DNA from: an uncultured Dehalococcoidales bacterium
GTDB taxonomy: Bacteria; Chloroflexota; Dehalococcoidia; UBA1151; UBA1328
Assembly: GCA_905614375.1 (NCBI GenBank)
Contig: CAJQSP010000037.1
Location: 1-34,945, forward strand
Direction: 5' to 3'
Length of the DNA: 34,945 bases
Shown here in pieces: positions 23,850-33,195 of this stretch. The notes beneath the pieces are model-generated. The model saw only the letters and a program-made list of their open reading frames with translations. It searched no databases and was not told the origin of the DNA. How positions within the stretch are numbered: position 1 is the stretch's first letter; each line of letters starts with the position of its first letter. A program made the translations under genes and the position numbers.

Positions 23850-26800
23850 ATGACCGACTCTGACATCGTCATTCGCGGAGCCCGCGAACACAATCTGAAG
23901 AACATTGATATCAGCATTCCGCGTGACACTCTGACGGTTATTACGGGCGTTTCAGGTTCAGGCAAGAGCAGCCTTGCGTTCGACACGATATTCGCTGAGG
24001 GACAACGGCGGTACGTGGAATCGTTATCGGCGTACGCTCGACAGTTCCTTGGGCGAATGGAAAAGCCTGACGTCGATCACATCGAGGGTTTGAGTCCTTC
24101 GATTTCTATTGACCAAAAAGGTGTTTCGAAAAACCCGCGTTCGACCGTTGGGACCGTGACCGAAATTTATGACTACCTTCGATTGCTGTTCTCACGAGCG
24201 GGTCGCCCACATTGTCATAATTGCGGACGTCCGGTTAAGCGACAAACGATTCAGCAAATTGTCGATTCGATCTTGAAATGGGACGAAGGGACGAGGCTTC
24301 AGGTTCTCGCCCCTATGATTACGCACATGAAGGGCGAGCATGTTCAGGTATTCGAGACGGCACGGCGTGATGGATTCGTGCGAGTGCGAATCGATGGCGA
24401 TACGCGAGAGCTTGCTGAAGATCTGAAGCTTGCGAAGACGAAGTGGCACAACATCGAAGTGGTGGTTGATCGAATCATCGTTCGTGAAGTCACCGATCGG
24501 GGCCGGCTCACTGAGTCGGTCGAAACGGCGCTTCGACTTGCCGGCGGGAACCTGATCGCATCAAAGCTCGGCACTGGTAAAAAGGGTACGGATGAAGACG
24601 TTGTCTATTCAGAGCACTTCGCGTGTGTTCATTGCGATATTTCAATAGCCGAGCTTGAGCCTCGCAACTTCTCGTTCAATACGCCGTTCGGGGCTTGCCC
24701 AACTTGCACCGGGCTAGGTTTCAAGCTGGAAGTTGATCCTGATCTCGTGATTCAGGACAAATCACTTAGTTTGAACAACGGTGCGATTACGCCGTGGGCG
24801 CGGTCGGGCACGAACTCGCCTTGGTATCACTCGACGCTCGAATCGCTGTCTCAGCATTTTGGTTTTTCAATGGACGCGCCGATTCGAGAGTTGGATCTTG
24901 AGCACCTGAGCGTGATTTTGTACGGAACGGCCGGGAACAAGCTCGAAGTCTCACATCAAACTAAAAAGGGCAAGGTTTACAGCTGGAACACGGCTTTTGA
25001 CGGCGTAATTCCGAATATGGAACGCCGTCACATCGACACCGAATCGGACTCCGTGCGTGAAGACATTGCTAGGTACATGACGCAGCGGGCGTGTGCTACT
25101 TGTGGCGGTGCTCGACTAAAACCGGAAGTTCTCGCGGTAACCGTTCTCGGAATGAACGTGATGGAAGTCACTGGTCAGTCGGTTGAAAATGCGCTTCGTT
25201 GGGTCGAGGCGTGTCGTAGAGGCGTATGGCCCGGTGAAGGCGAGCACAACGGGGATGCTAAAGATCCGTTGAGCAGCCGCGAGCAGTCGATTGCAACCCA
25301 AATATTAAAAGAAGTTGAAGCACGACTGGGATTCCTATCGAGGGTTGGACTCGACTATCTGACACTCAATCGTGCGGCGGCGACGCTTTCGGGTGGTGAA
25401 GGTCAGCGTATTCGGCTCGCCACGCAGATTGGATCGGGTCTGATGGGCGTTTTATATGTCTGTGACGAGCCTTCTGTAGGACTTCATCCTGCCGATAACG
25501 ATCGCCTAATCGGAACGCTTCAGAACTTGCGAGATGTTGGAAATACCGTGCTGATCGTCGAGCACGATGAAGCAGTAATGCGAGCCGCCGACCACATCGT
25601 CGATATGGGTCCGGGAGCTGGGCAGTTCGGCGGTAACGTTGTGGTTGAAGGCCCTATAGAAGCCGTTCTCGAAAGCGAAGAATCGCTAACAGGTGCGTAT
25701 CTGAGCGGTCGAAAATCTATTCCGGTTCCGAAAAAGCGTCGCAAAGGCAATGGCAACGAGATCGCCATTATCGGAGCACGAGCGAACAATCTTAATAACG
25801 TGTCGGTGGCTATTCCGCTTGGCACATTGACTTGTGTGACTGGCGTTTCGGGATCGGGCAAAAGTACGCTCGTAAACGAGATTCTCTCGAAGAAGCTCTC
25901 ACAGCACTTCTACCGCTCGAAGGATCGACCGGGTGAGCACGACGAAGTGCTCGGGCTCGACCACGTCGACAAAGTGATCAACATCGATCAGTCGGCGATT
26001 GGTCGAACTCCACGATCAAATCCGGCTACATATACGGGTGTATTCACGAACATTCGAGACATTTTCGCCTCGATGCCCGAATCGAAAGCCCGCGGCTATA
26101 AGCCGGGTCGGTTCTCGTTCAATGTGAAGGGCGGACGTTGCGAGGCTTGCAGTGGTGCTGGTTATGTTCAGATCGAGATGCAGTTCCTGCCAGACGTGAC
26201 GGTTCCTTGCGAGATTTGTTTGGGTGCAAGGTACAACCGAGAGGCGCTTGAGATTAAGTTCAAGGGTCAGTCTATTGCTCAAGTGCTAGATATGACGGTT
26301 TCGGAGGCTGCAGTTGTCTTCGAGAACATTCCGTCGATTGCCAACAAGATGAAGACGCTGACCGATGTGGGTCTTGGCTACGTACATTTGGGGCAGCCTG
26401 CGACGACACTTTCAGGCGGTGAAGCACAGCGAATAAAGCTTGCTTCGGAGCTTTCAAAGAGGTCGACCGGCAAAACGGTTTACATTCTCGACGAGCCGAC
26501 AACGGGTCTTTCGTTCGATGATGCTGCGAAGCTAATGATCGTACTTCACCGATTGGTGGACGCTGGAAATTCGATCATTCTGATCGAACATCATCTCGAT
26601 TTGATCAAGAACGCGGATTGGATTCTGGAAATGGGTCCGCTTGCTGGCGAACGTGGCGGCAAGGTGATCGCAGAGGGCACCCCTGAGTTCGTTGCATCGG
26701 TGAAGAAGTCATCTACGGGTCAGTACCTGGCCGAGATGAATGGCATAACGCCGAGCACAAAGGCAGCAGGTACGACAAAGGCTCGAAAGTTCAAGACATA

Positions 26801-26933
26801 TGTGAACGGTAGTGCTCATGACGAAATCACGTTACCGGATAGGCCTGCCACGTCGATCAACGGCGCGTCGAAGTCACGTAGAAACACCGGCAGGTATCGA
26901 AGACGTCGTCGCGGTACTGCCGCTGCTCAATAG
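23850..26933 (+). CDS. uvrA: UvrABC excinuclease subunit A
   Basis: A 1027-residue damage-recognition ATPase of nucleotide excision repair. It holds two ABC cassettes: Walker A GVSGSGKSS at residues 33-41 and GVSGSGKST at 665-673; signatures TLSGGEGQRIRLATQIG and TLSGGEAQRIKLASEL; Walker B CDEPSVGLHP and LDEPTTGLSF. The zinc sites are intact, e.g. CATCGGARLK and CEACSGAGY...CEICLGARYN. Residues about 958-1027 form a basic low-complexity tail ending RRRRRGTAAAQ, longer than the usual end. It is the last gene of the plus-strand repair block. Confidence 0.97.
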   Translation: MTDSDIVIRGAREHNLKNIDISIPRDTLTVITGVSGSGKSSLAFDTIFAEGQRRYVESLSAYARQFLGRMEKPDVDHIEGLSPSISIDQKGVSKNPRSTVGTVTEIYDYLRLLFSRAGRPHCHNCGRPVKRQTIQQIVDSILKWDEGTRLQVLAPMITHMKGEHVQVFETARRDGFVRVRIDGDTRELAEDLKLAKTKWHNIEVVVDRIIVREVTDRGRLTESVETALRLAGGNLIASKLGTGKKGTDEDVVYSEHFACVHCDISIAELEPRNFSFNTPFGACPTCTGLGFKLEVDPDLVIQDKSLSLNNGAITPWARSGTNSPWYHSTLESLSQHFGFSMDAPIRELDLEHLSVILYGTAGNKLEVSHQTKKGKVYSWNTAFDGVIPNMERRHIDTESDSVREDIARYMTQRACATCGGARLKPEVLAVTVLGMNVMEVTGQSVENALRWVEACRRGVWPGEGEHNGDAKDPLSSREQSIATQILKEVEARLGFLSRVGLDYLTLNRAAATLSGGEGQRIRLATQIGSGLMGVLYVCDEPSVGLHPADNDRLIGTLQNLRDVGNTVLIVEHDEAVMRAADHIVDMGPGAGQFGGNVVVEGPIEAVLESEESLTGAYLSGRKSIPVPKKRRKGNGNEIAIIGARANNLNNVSVAIPLGTLTCVTGVSGSGKSTLVNEILSKKLSQHFYRSKDRPGEHDEVLGLDHVDKVINIDQSAIGRTPRSNPATYTGVFTNIRDIFASMPESKARGYKPGRFSFNVKGGRCEACSGAGYVQIEMQFLPDVTVPCEICLGARYNREALEIKFKGQSIAQVLDMTVSEAAVVFENIPSIANKMKTLTDVGLGYVHLGQPATTLSGGEAQRIKLASELSKRSTGKTVYILDEPTTGLSFDDAAKLMIVLHRLVDAGNSIILIEHHLDLIKNADWILEMGPLAGERGGKVIAEGTPEFVASVKKSSTGQYLAEMNGITPSTKAAGTTKARKFKTYVNGSAHDEITLPDRPATSINGASKSRRNTGRYRRRRRGTAAAQ

Positions 26934-26935
26934 CC

Positions 26936-27326
26936 GTGTTCAACTGAGAACACTCGTGGGGACCCCTTAACGGCTCACGCCGGTGAGCCCGGGGGCTCAT
27001 TTCTGTGGGGCTGACTCACAATCGCGTTGTGTAGCTAGCCCGTATCCGCCCACATGCCAAAAGCCTAAAGTTGTGGGCGTCAGGCAAATACGCACTGATA
27101 GGGAACAAAGGGCAATTTGGGGTCTCAGGGCGCATTTTTCGACATGGTTTCTCTGGGTCACATTTCTGAGCAGACTCGATTGGCTAAATCTTCACGGGTA
27201 GTGAATTTTTCACCCTCAGATGCCGATCACAATCAGTCAGCTTAGTTCCGACTCGACTACCCGCATAACGAACGGTCAATAAAGTTCGTATCTTTTAGAG
27301 AGACCCGCTTTTTGGCGGGTCTTTTT
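26936..27326 (+). ncRNA. hairpin-rich region, possible ncRNA or long 3' UTR
   Basis: The 390 bases after uvrA hold no convincing gene but a dense series of stems on the plus strand: 26936-26953 (6 bp), 26972-26989 (7 bp, GC-rich), 27017-27031 (5 bp), 27047-27079 (8 bp, 17-base loop), 27268-27289 (6 bp), and the terminator. A T-tailed terminator 370 bases after the uvrA stop means either a long structured 3' UTR or a separate RNA. No tmRNA, RNase P or SRP RNA consensus block was found, and no clear promoter. A 72-codon GTG frame inside it looks non-coding. Confidence 0.3.
27301..27326 (+). terminator. rho-independent terminator
   Basis: AGACCCGC (27301-27308) and GCGGGTCT (27315-27322) form an 8-bp GC-rich stem around TTTTTG, followed by TTTT and a T-rich tail on the plus strand. 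It would end transcription from uvrA or from a separate RNA in the region before it. The minus strand has no T-run after the stem. Confidence 0.9.
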
Positions 27327-27371
27327 GTGTTTGGGGTTATGACGAGACGATCCTGTCGCAACTATCAGTAA

Positions 27372-27866
27372 CTATCCGTCGCTTTGGGCGGCGTTTACGA
27401 GGTCTTCGCAGGCCGAAATATCGGTTTGGCATAACATTACTACGTTACCGGCAACGAGATAGGCGTGATAGCTGGTGCGATTGTTTCCCGAGGTAATAAT
27501 TCCGCCGGCTATGTTCGATGCAGGAGAGCGACCGAGTATTGCAAGCGCCGACTCAACGCCAGCTGAAATGGCATCGGCGTGCGAGGCGTATTTCCTAACC
27601 TCGATATCTCGTCGACTAGCGAATCCGTAATATACGTTTGTAGCCAAAGGAACGGTGTCGGTATCAAACTCTTGGTTCAGTTTGAATCCGACGGCTTCAA
27701 AATTTTCGATCGTGAACGTTTCGTCTATACGGAGAACGGGTGCAGCCTCTTCGCCATCGTTAGTAGTCGAGACCGAATCGTCGGTTGAACCGCCTGGGCC
27801 ACAAGCCGCGATTGCCATCACAGCGATCACGATCAGAATAGCCATCGTTAGTTTGCCAAATTTCAC
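27372..27866 (-). CDS. lipoprotein, unknown
   Basis: A 164-residue protein with a lipoprotein signal: MKFGKLTMAILIVIAVMAIAACG, lipobox IAAC with Cys22. A short acidic Ser/Thr/Asp linker follows (about 25-40). The mature part (about 45-164) is a small globular domain with FTIENFEAVGFKLNQEF, NVYYGFASRRDIEVRKY and a pair of Cys at the end (CQTDISAC). I know no family; the anchoring is well supported. Its start is 78 bases after the end of the MFS gene on the same strand. Confidence 0.7.
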   Translation of the reverse strand: MKFGKLTMAILIVIAVMAIAACGPGGSTDDSVSTTNDGEEAAPVLRIDETFTIENFEAVGFKLNQEFDTDTVPLATNVYYGFASRRDIEVRKYASHADAISAGVESALAILGRSPASNIAGGIITSGNNRTSYHAYLVAGNVVMLCQTDISACEDLVNAAQSDG

Positions 27867-27934
27867 TGATCAATCCTATCGTCTACTGAATATTATCGCT
27901 TCACAACAACAAGATCTTGATTACTACCAGAATC

Positions 27935-27948
27935 TTAGTTTAAACTAA
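27935..27948. other. perfect 14-base palindrome at MFS stop codon
   Basis: TTAGTTTAAACTAA overlaps the TAG stop of the MFS gene. Such perfect symmetry could be a protein-binding site or chance; it lacks the T-tail of a terminator. Confidence 0.25.
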
Positions 27949-29171
27949 CGTTTTCCCGCAGCCAAATTGGCTGACTCGGGAAGAGAGCGTAATCGCAGCA
28001 TCGCAGCCGTGCCTACGACTGGTCCTAGGGCGAGCATTGCGAACGCCCACCCCCAACCTGAGAAGTCTTTTACTATCGGCAATAGCCATATCGACACAGC
28101 TGTTAGAGCGAATCCGATTCCAGTCTGAAACGTGAGCATCGTTCCCCGGTAGGCAGGATCGCTGAGTTCAGTCATCGCAGTTGAAAATTGTGCCGAGTCG
28201 GCTATCACTGAGGCGCCCCAGATCATCGTTAATATGACTATCAACACTGTCATTTCAGGTGGTAGGAACCCGATGAACGCCGCAACGCCACCACTGATCA
28301 CCATTGCGATACTGGTTACTGCGGTTCGACCGATTTTTTCCGACCATATTCCAGCGTATGAACTCGCAATTGCACCGACGGCGAATACAAGGAACGTTAG
28401 CGCGCTTGCAAGATCGAGGCTTTCGCCGATTAGCGATTTGTCACCAATGATGTAGAGCATGAAGCTACCGATCCAAGCCCACATTGCGTAGAGCTCCCAT
28501 TGGTGTCCCAAATAGCCGGTTAGTGCCAGTCGTGGCCCTCGTTGCGAGATGGCGCCAATCAGATACTTTGGGTTAAATTTGGCACCTTTCACTTCGTGAG
28601 GCCCGTCTTTCACAAGGAATTTAAGAATCAATCCGCCGGTAATCGCAAGAATGGAACTTCCAATGATTACCGCTTGCCAGTTTTCGGAAAATACTGATCG
28701 CAGCAGATGAGGTGATCCCGATCCTATGGTGAGCGCCCCTACCATTGTTCCGAGCGCGAATCCCCTGCCCTTCGTGTACCAGCCTGAGATGACTTTCATC
28801 GCCGGTGGGTAAACGCCTCCGAGAAAAGCGCCAGTTGCGAATCGAGCGGCGATGAGAGCAGGTGACGAATCGAAAGGGATTACCAATAAGTTGACTAGTG
28901 CCGCTAGCACTGCTGCATAGGCGAATAGAGTTCGAGTGTTTATTAGATCGGACAGATTGGTGATCGCTATGAGTAGCGTTCCAAACACAAAGCCGAGTTG
29001 AACGGCGATAGTGAGTATAGCCATCGAGGATTCGTCAATCGATTTCTCAATTTCGAGTGCGCCTGATATTGCGTTGGTTGAGAACCACACTGATAGCGAA
29101 AAAAATGTGGCGAGAGATACGAGAATCAGAGCCCGTAATTTAGAACGCGATTGGGATTCAGGTTGAGTCAT
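27945..29171 (-). CDS. MFS transporter
   Basis: A 408-residue membrane protein with about twelve hydrophobic helices in the 6+6 arrangement of the major facilitator superfamily. The N-terminal ALILVSLATFFSLSVWFSTNAIS leads to helix 1. GAFLGGVYPPAMKVISGWYTKGRGFALGTMVGALTIGS spans the helix 4-5 region typical of the family. The second half has SYAGIWSEKIGRTAVTS, a helix 8-9 loop motif. It is most like sugar/anion or multidrug-type carriers of the CynX/NarK relatives; substrate unknown. A solute role with the sugar genes nearby is only a guess. Confidence 0.88.
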   Translation of the reverse strand: MTQPESQSRSKLRALILVSLATFFSLSVWFSTNAISGALEIEKSIDESSMAILTIAVQLGFVFGTLLIAITNLSDLINTRTLFAYAAVLAALVNLLVIPFDSSPALIAARFATGAFLGGVYPPAMKVISGWYTKGRGFALGTMVGALTIGSGSPHLLRSVFSENWQAVIIGSSILAITGGLILKFLVKDGPHEVKGAKFNPKYLIGAISQRGPRLALTGYLGHQWELYAMWAWIGSFMLYIIGDKSLIGESLDLASALTFLVFAVGAIASSYAGIWSEKIGRTAVTSIAMVISGGVAAFIGFLPPEMTVLIVILTMIWGASVIADSAQFSTAMTELSDPAYRGTMLTFQTGIGFALTAVSIWLLPIVKDFSGWGWAFAMLALGPVVGTAAMLRLRSLPESANLAAGKR

Positions 29172-29330
29172 GAAGGTTTGATGTATGAATTATCGCCAAG
29201 GATATTCTTCGGATTTTATGGGTGACCGAGAGTGCGAAAGTTCAGATCGCTCACATGATTTGATCTGACACGGTATTGTTTGTTGTAATTAATGGAATAC
29301 CACGAGAGAGAATTGGTTTCGAGGAGCAGT

Positions 29331-29837
29331 ATGAGCCAGAGTGAACTTGAGCGCACTTACTTTCAGGACGGTCTACATGGTAATCACTGTTACGGCTGCG
29401 GGGCCTGGAACGACAAGGGGCTTCGGATCAAATCGTACTGGGATGGTGGTGTTTCGGTGTGTGTATTTGAGCCGGAACCTCACCATGCAGCGATGCCGCC
29501 TGACGTAATGAATGGCGGAATGATTGCCTCGATAATCGATTGCCACTGCGTTTGCTCGGCGATGGCAGATGCGTATCGAACTGAGGGTCGTGAAGTGGGC
29601 GAGGGCGACACGATTTGGTACGCGACGGCTTCATTGACGGTGAATTATCGGAAGCCCACTCGAATCGATGGTCCGGTTACCGCCAGAGCGCGCATTATTC
29701 AAAAGTCTAATACGAAGATTAGCCATTCCGTCGAGTTATTCTCGCATGATGGCGTGCTAACTTGCGATGCGACTGTTCTGTCGCTTCGAGTTCCCGACGA
29801 ATGGGCTGATCCGACGGGACTGTTTCAACACTTATAA
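29331..29837 (+). CDS. PaaI-type hotdog-fold thioesterase
   Basis: A 168-residue hotdog-fold acyl-CoA thioesterase. It has the N-terminal HCYGCGAWNDKGLRIK block (Cys20, Cys23) common in this branch, then PPDVMNGGMIASIIDCHC with the family's glycine-rich helix start, and TASLTVNYRKPT in the strand before the final helix. GAGGAG at 29321-29326 lies 4 bases before ATG 29331, which favours this start over ATG 29292. It is about 90 bases upstream of rpiB. The acyl substrate is unknown. Confidence 0.85.
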   Translation: MSQSELERTYFQDGLHGNHCYGCGAWNDKGLRIKSYWDGGVSVCVFEPEPHHAAMPPDVMNGGMIASIIDCHCVCSAMADAYRTEGREVGEGDTIWYATASLTVNYRKPTRIDGPVTARARIIQKSNTKISHSVELFSHDGVLTCDATVLSLRVPDEWADPTGLFQHL

Positions 29838-29929
29838 GTCCGACGTGGTTGGCCCTGATAATTTTCGTAGACCGAGCGATTCAACAGAGTTATTGTTTTT
29901 CGATTACGCGCATAAAGAGGCAATTCGGA

Positions 29930-30394
29930 ATGAAGTTGGCAGTAGGTGGAGACCATGCAGGGTTTTTAATGAAAGGCTCAGTAGTCAAATATTTAGAGTC
30001 GCAGGGTCATGAAGTTACAGACTACGGAACTCACTCGGAAGATCCTGTCGACTTCCCCGATATTGCGCAGCGCGTGACGTCAGCGATTCTTGCGGGTGAT
30101 GCCGAGCGCGGCATTCTCGTTTGTGGCACGGGCGTGGGTGCTGCTATCGCCGGGAATAAAGTTCCAGGTATTAGGGCAGCTTTAACTCACGATACGCATT
30201 GCGCTCACCAGGGTGTTGAACATGACGATGTGAACTTGATTTGCATGGGTGCGGGGATTATTGGAATAGCCGTTGCTGAAGAAATTCTCGACGCGTTTAT
30301 AGCAGCAGAGTTTTCGACTGATCCAGATTTCAGGCGTCGCGTCGACAAACTTGCTGAGATGGAAATGAAATACGCAAAAGAGCTTCTTGGGTAG
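29930..30394 (+). CDS. rpiB: ribose-5-phosphate isomerase B family (RpiB/LacAB)
   Basis: A 154-residue sugar-phosphate isomerase. The start MKLAVGGDHAGF is the family's usual N-terminus; GAGG lies about 10 bases before it. Catalytic Cys65 sits in VCGTGVGAAIAGNK, and DYGTHSEDPVDFPDIA (about 31-46) is standard. The second block reads HDTHCAHQGVEHDDVNLICMGAGIIG, where relatives often have SAR and GSR/GAR; the Arg after the GA is Gly here, so the substrate may differ from ribose-5-phosphate. It interconverts ribose-5-P and ribulose-5-P in the family's main role. Confidence 0.88.
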   Translation: MKLAVGGDHAGFLMKGSVVKYLESQGHEVTDYGTHSEDPVDFPDIAQRVTSAILAGDAERGILVCGTGVGAAIAGNKVPGIRAALTHDTHCAHQGVEHDDVNLICMGAGIIGIAVAEEILDAFIAAEFSTDPDFRRRVDKLAEMEMKYAKELLG

Positions 30395-30407
30395 TGCTAA
30401 GCACTAC
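30391..30407. other. hairpin at the rpiB stop codon
   Basis: GTAGTGC (30391-30397) and GCACTAC (30401-30407) form a 7-bp stem around TAA and include the rpiB stop. No T-run follows, so it is a weak candidate for a transcript-end or stability structure. Confidence 0.3.
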
Positions 30408-30589
30408 GTGTATAGTCCGATTTACGCGTATGGAAAATGTCATATCGTAAAAACAACCTCTGGCTAGAATTGTTTAGAGAACGGAATGAGCGACACTAAA
30501 GATTCTATTCAGACGGATTGAGCCCGCGTAACTGATAGTCCCCCAACTAAAAATGTCGGTCCAGCCGAGCATAAACGGCTTGTCGGTGC

Positions 30590-31792
30590 TTACGAACCGA
30601 AGTTTGGTTCTTCTTCTCGTTCGATCTTGGCGGAGTCTAGATCCATGGTCATTCCGATTCCTGACGGTGAGTGAATTGAGCCGTTAACCGGCGTGATAGG
30701 GTCCTTCAAGAAGTGCTGGTGAATGGTATTCCACTTGACCAAATACTCCTGATACGGAGTGTGAATTGGCGACTGAGTGACCGAGAAGTGAATTCCGGCG
30801 TTGGTCGAGTGACCGTGCGGAATCGTGATTAGGTCAAAGGTCGTAGCGAGAGCCGCTATTTTCAGAACTTCCGATAATCCACCAGCCCAGTAGATGTCTG
30901 GCTGGATGATATCGAGCGCTTCGGCGTCGATGAACTGCTTCATGCCCCAGCGGGTGTAGTGGTGTTCTGCCCCCGACAGTGGAATGTTCGTTGCTTCGCG
31001 AATCTTGCGATATGAATCTATGCGGTCAGGAAGAGCAGTTTCTTCGAGCCAGCGAGGGCGAAACTCCTCGATCGCCTCGGCGAGTTTGATTACGTAGTTA
31101 ACGTCCATCGACTGCCAGCAATCAAGCATAATGTCATCGTCATCTCCGAGGGTTTCTCGAAGCGTTCGCACCATATCGACGTTCTTCTTGAAACCTTCTG
31201 CACCAGACATCGGACCGTGTCGGAAGAACCACTTTTGAGCCGTGTATCCTTCCCCTTGCTTCTCTTTAGCACGTTCTGCGACGAGGCCCATGTCGAGAAC
31301 GTGATAGCCGAGCATAGAAGCGTAGGCAGGTACTTCTGTTCGAGTCGGCCCACCGATGAGACGGTATACGGGAACGTTGAAGTAGCGACCTTTGAGATCC
31401 CAGAGAGCGTTGTCGATAGCGCTAATTGCGATCATCGTGTTGCCCTGGCGACCGTGTACTGATCCACGGTGCATAATGTCCCACAGGAACTCGGTTGCGA
31501 GTGGGTCGCGTCCGATCAGATAACGGGTCAGTTCCTTTTCGACGATGAAGGCGACCGCTTTGTCCATCGGACCGCCGATTCCGATTACGCCCTCATCGGT
31601 TTCGATCTGTACAAAGTAGGCATCGTGGGCGAGTTCGTTCTTTGAGTTCGCTGAACCCCATTCGACCCGCCCGCCAATGTCACGGAACTCTTCGTACACA
31701 TCGAGCGGCTGGACGAGTCGTTCTTCCCAGAACAAACCGTCGGTTTCAATCGTTCCAAATACGTGACGAAGTCGAACTGTTTCGATTTTCAT
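30590..31792 (-). CDS. enolase-superfamily sugar acid dehydratase, L-rhamnonate dehydratase-like
   Basis: A 400-residue mandelate racemase/muconate lactonising enzyme relative. Metal ligands are visible: Asp224 in IMLDCWQS, Glu250 or Glu251 in RWLEET, Glu276 in LSGAEHHYTRWG; the acid-base pair Asp299 in QPDIYWAGGLSE and His326 in IPHGHST. The W-F-F-R-H-G-P-M-S-G block, HHYTRWG and PHGHS closely match L-rhamnonate dehydratases (RhmD type), which remove water from L-rhamnonate to give 2-keto-3-deoxy-L-rhamnonate. Other sugar acids are possible. It is alone on its strand, about 15 kb from the mutarotase genes. Confidence 0.85.
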   Translation of the reverse strand: MKIETVRLRHVFGTIETDGLFWEERLVQPLDVYEEFRDIGGRVEWGSANSKNELAHDAYFVQIETDEGVIGIGGPMDKAVAFIVEKELTRYLIGRDPLATEFLWDIMHRGSVHGRQGNTMIAISAIDNALWDLKGRYFNVPVYRLIGGPTRTEVPAYASMLGYHVLDMGLVAERAKEKQGEGYTAQKWFFRHGPMSGAEGFKKNVDMVRTLRETLGDDDDIMLDCWQSMDVNYVIKLAEAIEEFRPRWLEETALPDRIDSYRKIREATNIPLSGAEHHYTRWGMKQFIDAEALDIIQPDIYWAGGLSEVLKIAALATTFDLITIPHGHSTNAGIHFSVTQSPIHTPYQEYLVKWNTIHQHFLKDPITPVNGSIHSPSGIGMTMDLDSAKIEREEEPNFGS

Positions 31793-32265
31793 TTCTGGTT
31801 ACATTTTCTCGGCTGGTTCAATACAACTGATCGCTGCACTGTTTCGATTGTCTTTCGCAGATTTCTGGCAGCGACTGTACCGCACTCGATAAGAAGTCGG
31901 AATAAGCAAGGCATAAAAAAAGCACGCCTTACGAACGTACTAATTTCATTTATCGAACTGCACATCCGATGAATTTTGGCTGGATCAGTGATTTGTCGCT
32001 GTCCCGGATTCGTAGATGTGGCACGGGCTTATTAAAACTAGAAATATCGTAAACCATTCGTCTGGTACTCCACAGGGACCTGCCTTAGTCGGTCGGACGG
32101 ATCATCAATAATTTTGACGCTAATCATCGACTCGGCATCCAAATCCCATTAATCAAGTTCAAATTAGCGTTAATTCTTGTCGCGGATCACTAAACGACAT
32201 AAGTATTCACTGAGGATTGCAATTCACGCATAGTCGTCACACCGTTGCCGGAGTGTTGGAGAATC
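31793..32265. other. intergenic, no gene recognised
   Basis: About 470 bases between the GDPD gene end and the dehydratase start, both minus strand. It contains AAGGC...GCCTT around 31906-31931 with an A-run in the loop, not a convincing terminator, and no ORF with protein-like composition. The dehydratase promoter should lie here. Confidence 0.35.
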
Positions 32266-33075
32266 CTAGAGTGATTCGATAATTACGCGGGCTTTTGAAG
32301 GCCAGTCGACCGTGGTTCCAACGGCTCCCGAGCGGTACGCACGACGAAGCGCGGTTTTGGAATCGGCGATGCCCCAGGTTCTAACTACAAGCCCGACATT
32401 GTTAGCATCGTCGATCTGTTTCTTGGTTACCTTTCTTGCATTCGGATAAATTCCAGAAAGCCCAAGATCTAAGGCGGCTTTCAATGAAGCCTTATCTATC
32501 TTTTTAAGCAGCCATCCGTGAGCGATGTTTGGCATTAACGCAATTGAACGTTCGAGTTGTTCGAAATGAAACGACGAAATTGTTAGACCGGGAGAGATCG
32601 AATCACCGGTGTGCTGATCGAGCCAGCCCCACTGCTTGAGCGACTTCATCGAAACAGCAGCGAGGTCAGATTGAGCTGATTTGAGTTCTAAGTGAACGTG
32701 CGCCTTCCCCGAATATCGTTCGAGAAACTCGTCGAGAGTAGGCACGAACGCCTCTGGATACGCCATCACACCGCGCACGCCAGCGCCATCTTCCGGACCC
32801 TCAAACCAAAGTCCTGCATTCAGCGACTTAACCTTGGCAATTCCAGTTTCAGTGACAAGTCCTGTTGTGTCGGTCGTTCGATCCAGCGTGTCGTCGTGAA
32901 CAAGAACGGCTCTGCCATCGCTGGTCAGCTGGACGTCGGTTTCAAAATTGTCGAACCCGAGCGAGAGAGCAAGATCGAACGCCTCGAATGTGTTTTCAGG
33001 GGCGTCGTATGAGGCACCTCGATGGGCAATCAGGGTGAAGTCGGGCTGTTTCGAATTATTTGTTTGCTTCGGCAT
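32266..33075 (-). CDS. glycerophosphodiester phosphodiesterase
   Basis: A 269-residue GDPD-family TIM barrel that splits glycerophosphodiesters to glycerol-3-phosphate and an alcohol. Catalytic and metal residues are in place: LIAHRGASYDAPENT (His18, Arg19), NFETDVQLTSDG (Glu45, Asp47), HDDTLDRTT (His60), and HLELKS in the middle. There is no signal peptide, so it is probably cytoplasmic (UgpQ-like). It is divergent from the CoA transferase genes across a 120-base gap. Confidence 0.92.
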   Translation of the reverse strand: MPKQTNNSKQPDFTLIAHRGASYDAPENTFEAFDLALSLGFDNFETDVQLTSDGRAVLVHDDTLDRTTDTTGLVTETGIAKVKSLNAGLWFEGPEDGAGVRGVMAYPEAFVPTLDEFLERYSGKAHVHLELKSAQSDLAAVSMKSLKQWGWLDQHTGDSISPGLTISSFHFEQLERSIALMPNIAHGWLLKKIDKASLKAALDLGLSGIYPNARKVTKKQIDDANNVGLVVRTWGIADSKTALRRAYRSGAVGTTVDWPSKARVIIESL

Positions 33076-33195
33076 TTATGTGCGGGATTCTTGATAGTTC
33101 GAGAGGTCATTTGAGCAATTAATAGGACGACTACTAGTAAAAACTCAACGCAGTGTAAGTGACACCCATCGAAAAGACCGTACAATCTGGCTTCC

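Noticed and set aside
26983..27201. 72-codon ORF after uvrA
   Set aside because: GTG start inside a hairpin, no ribosome binding site, and Cys/Ser/Trp-rich composition unlike a protein.
26934..27326. tmRNA, RNase P RNA or SRP RNA in the hairpin region
   Set aside because: None of the conserved blocks (tmRNA 3' TTCGA-type arm, RNase P GAGGAAAGTCC, SRP GGAAG helix) could be found on either strand.
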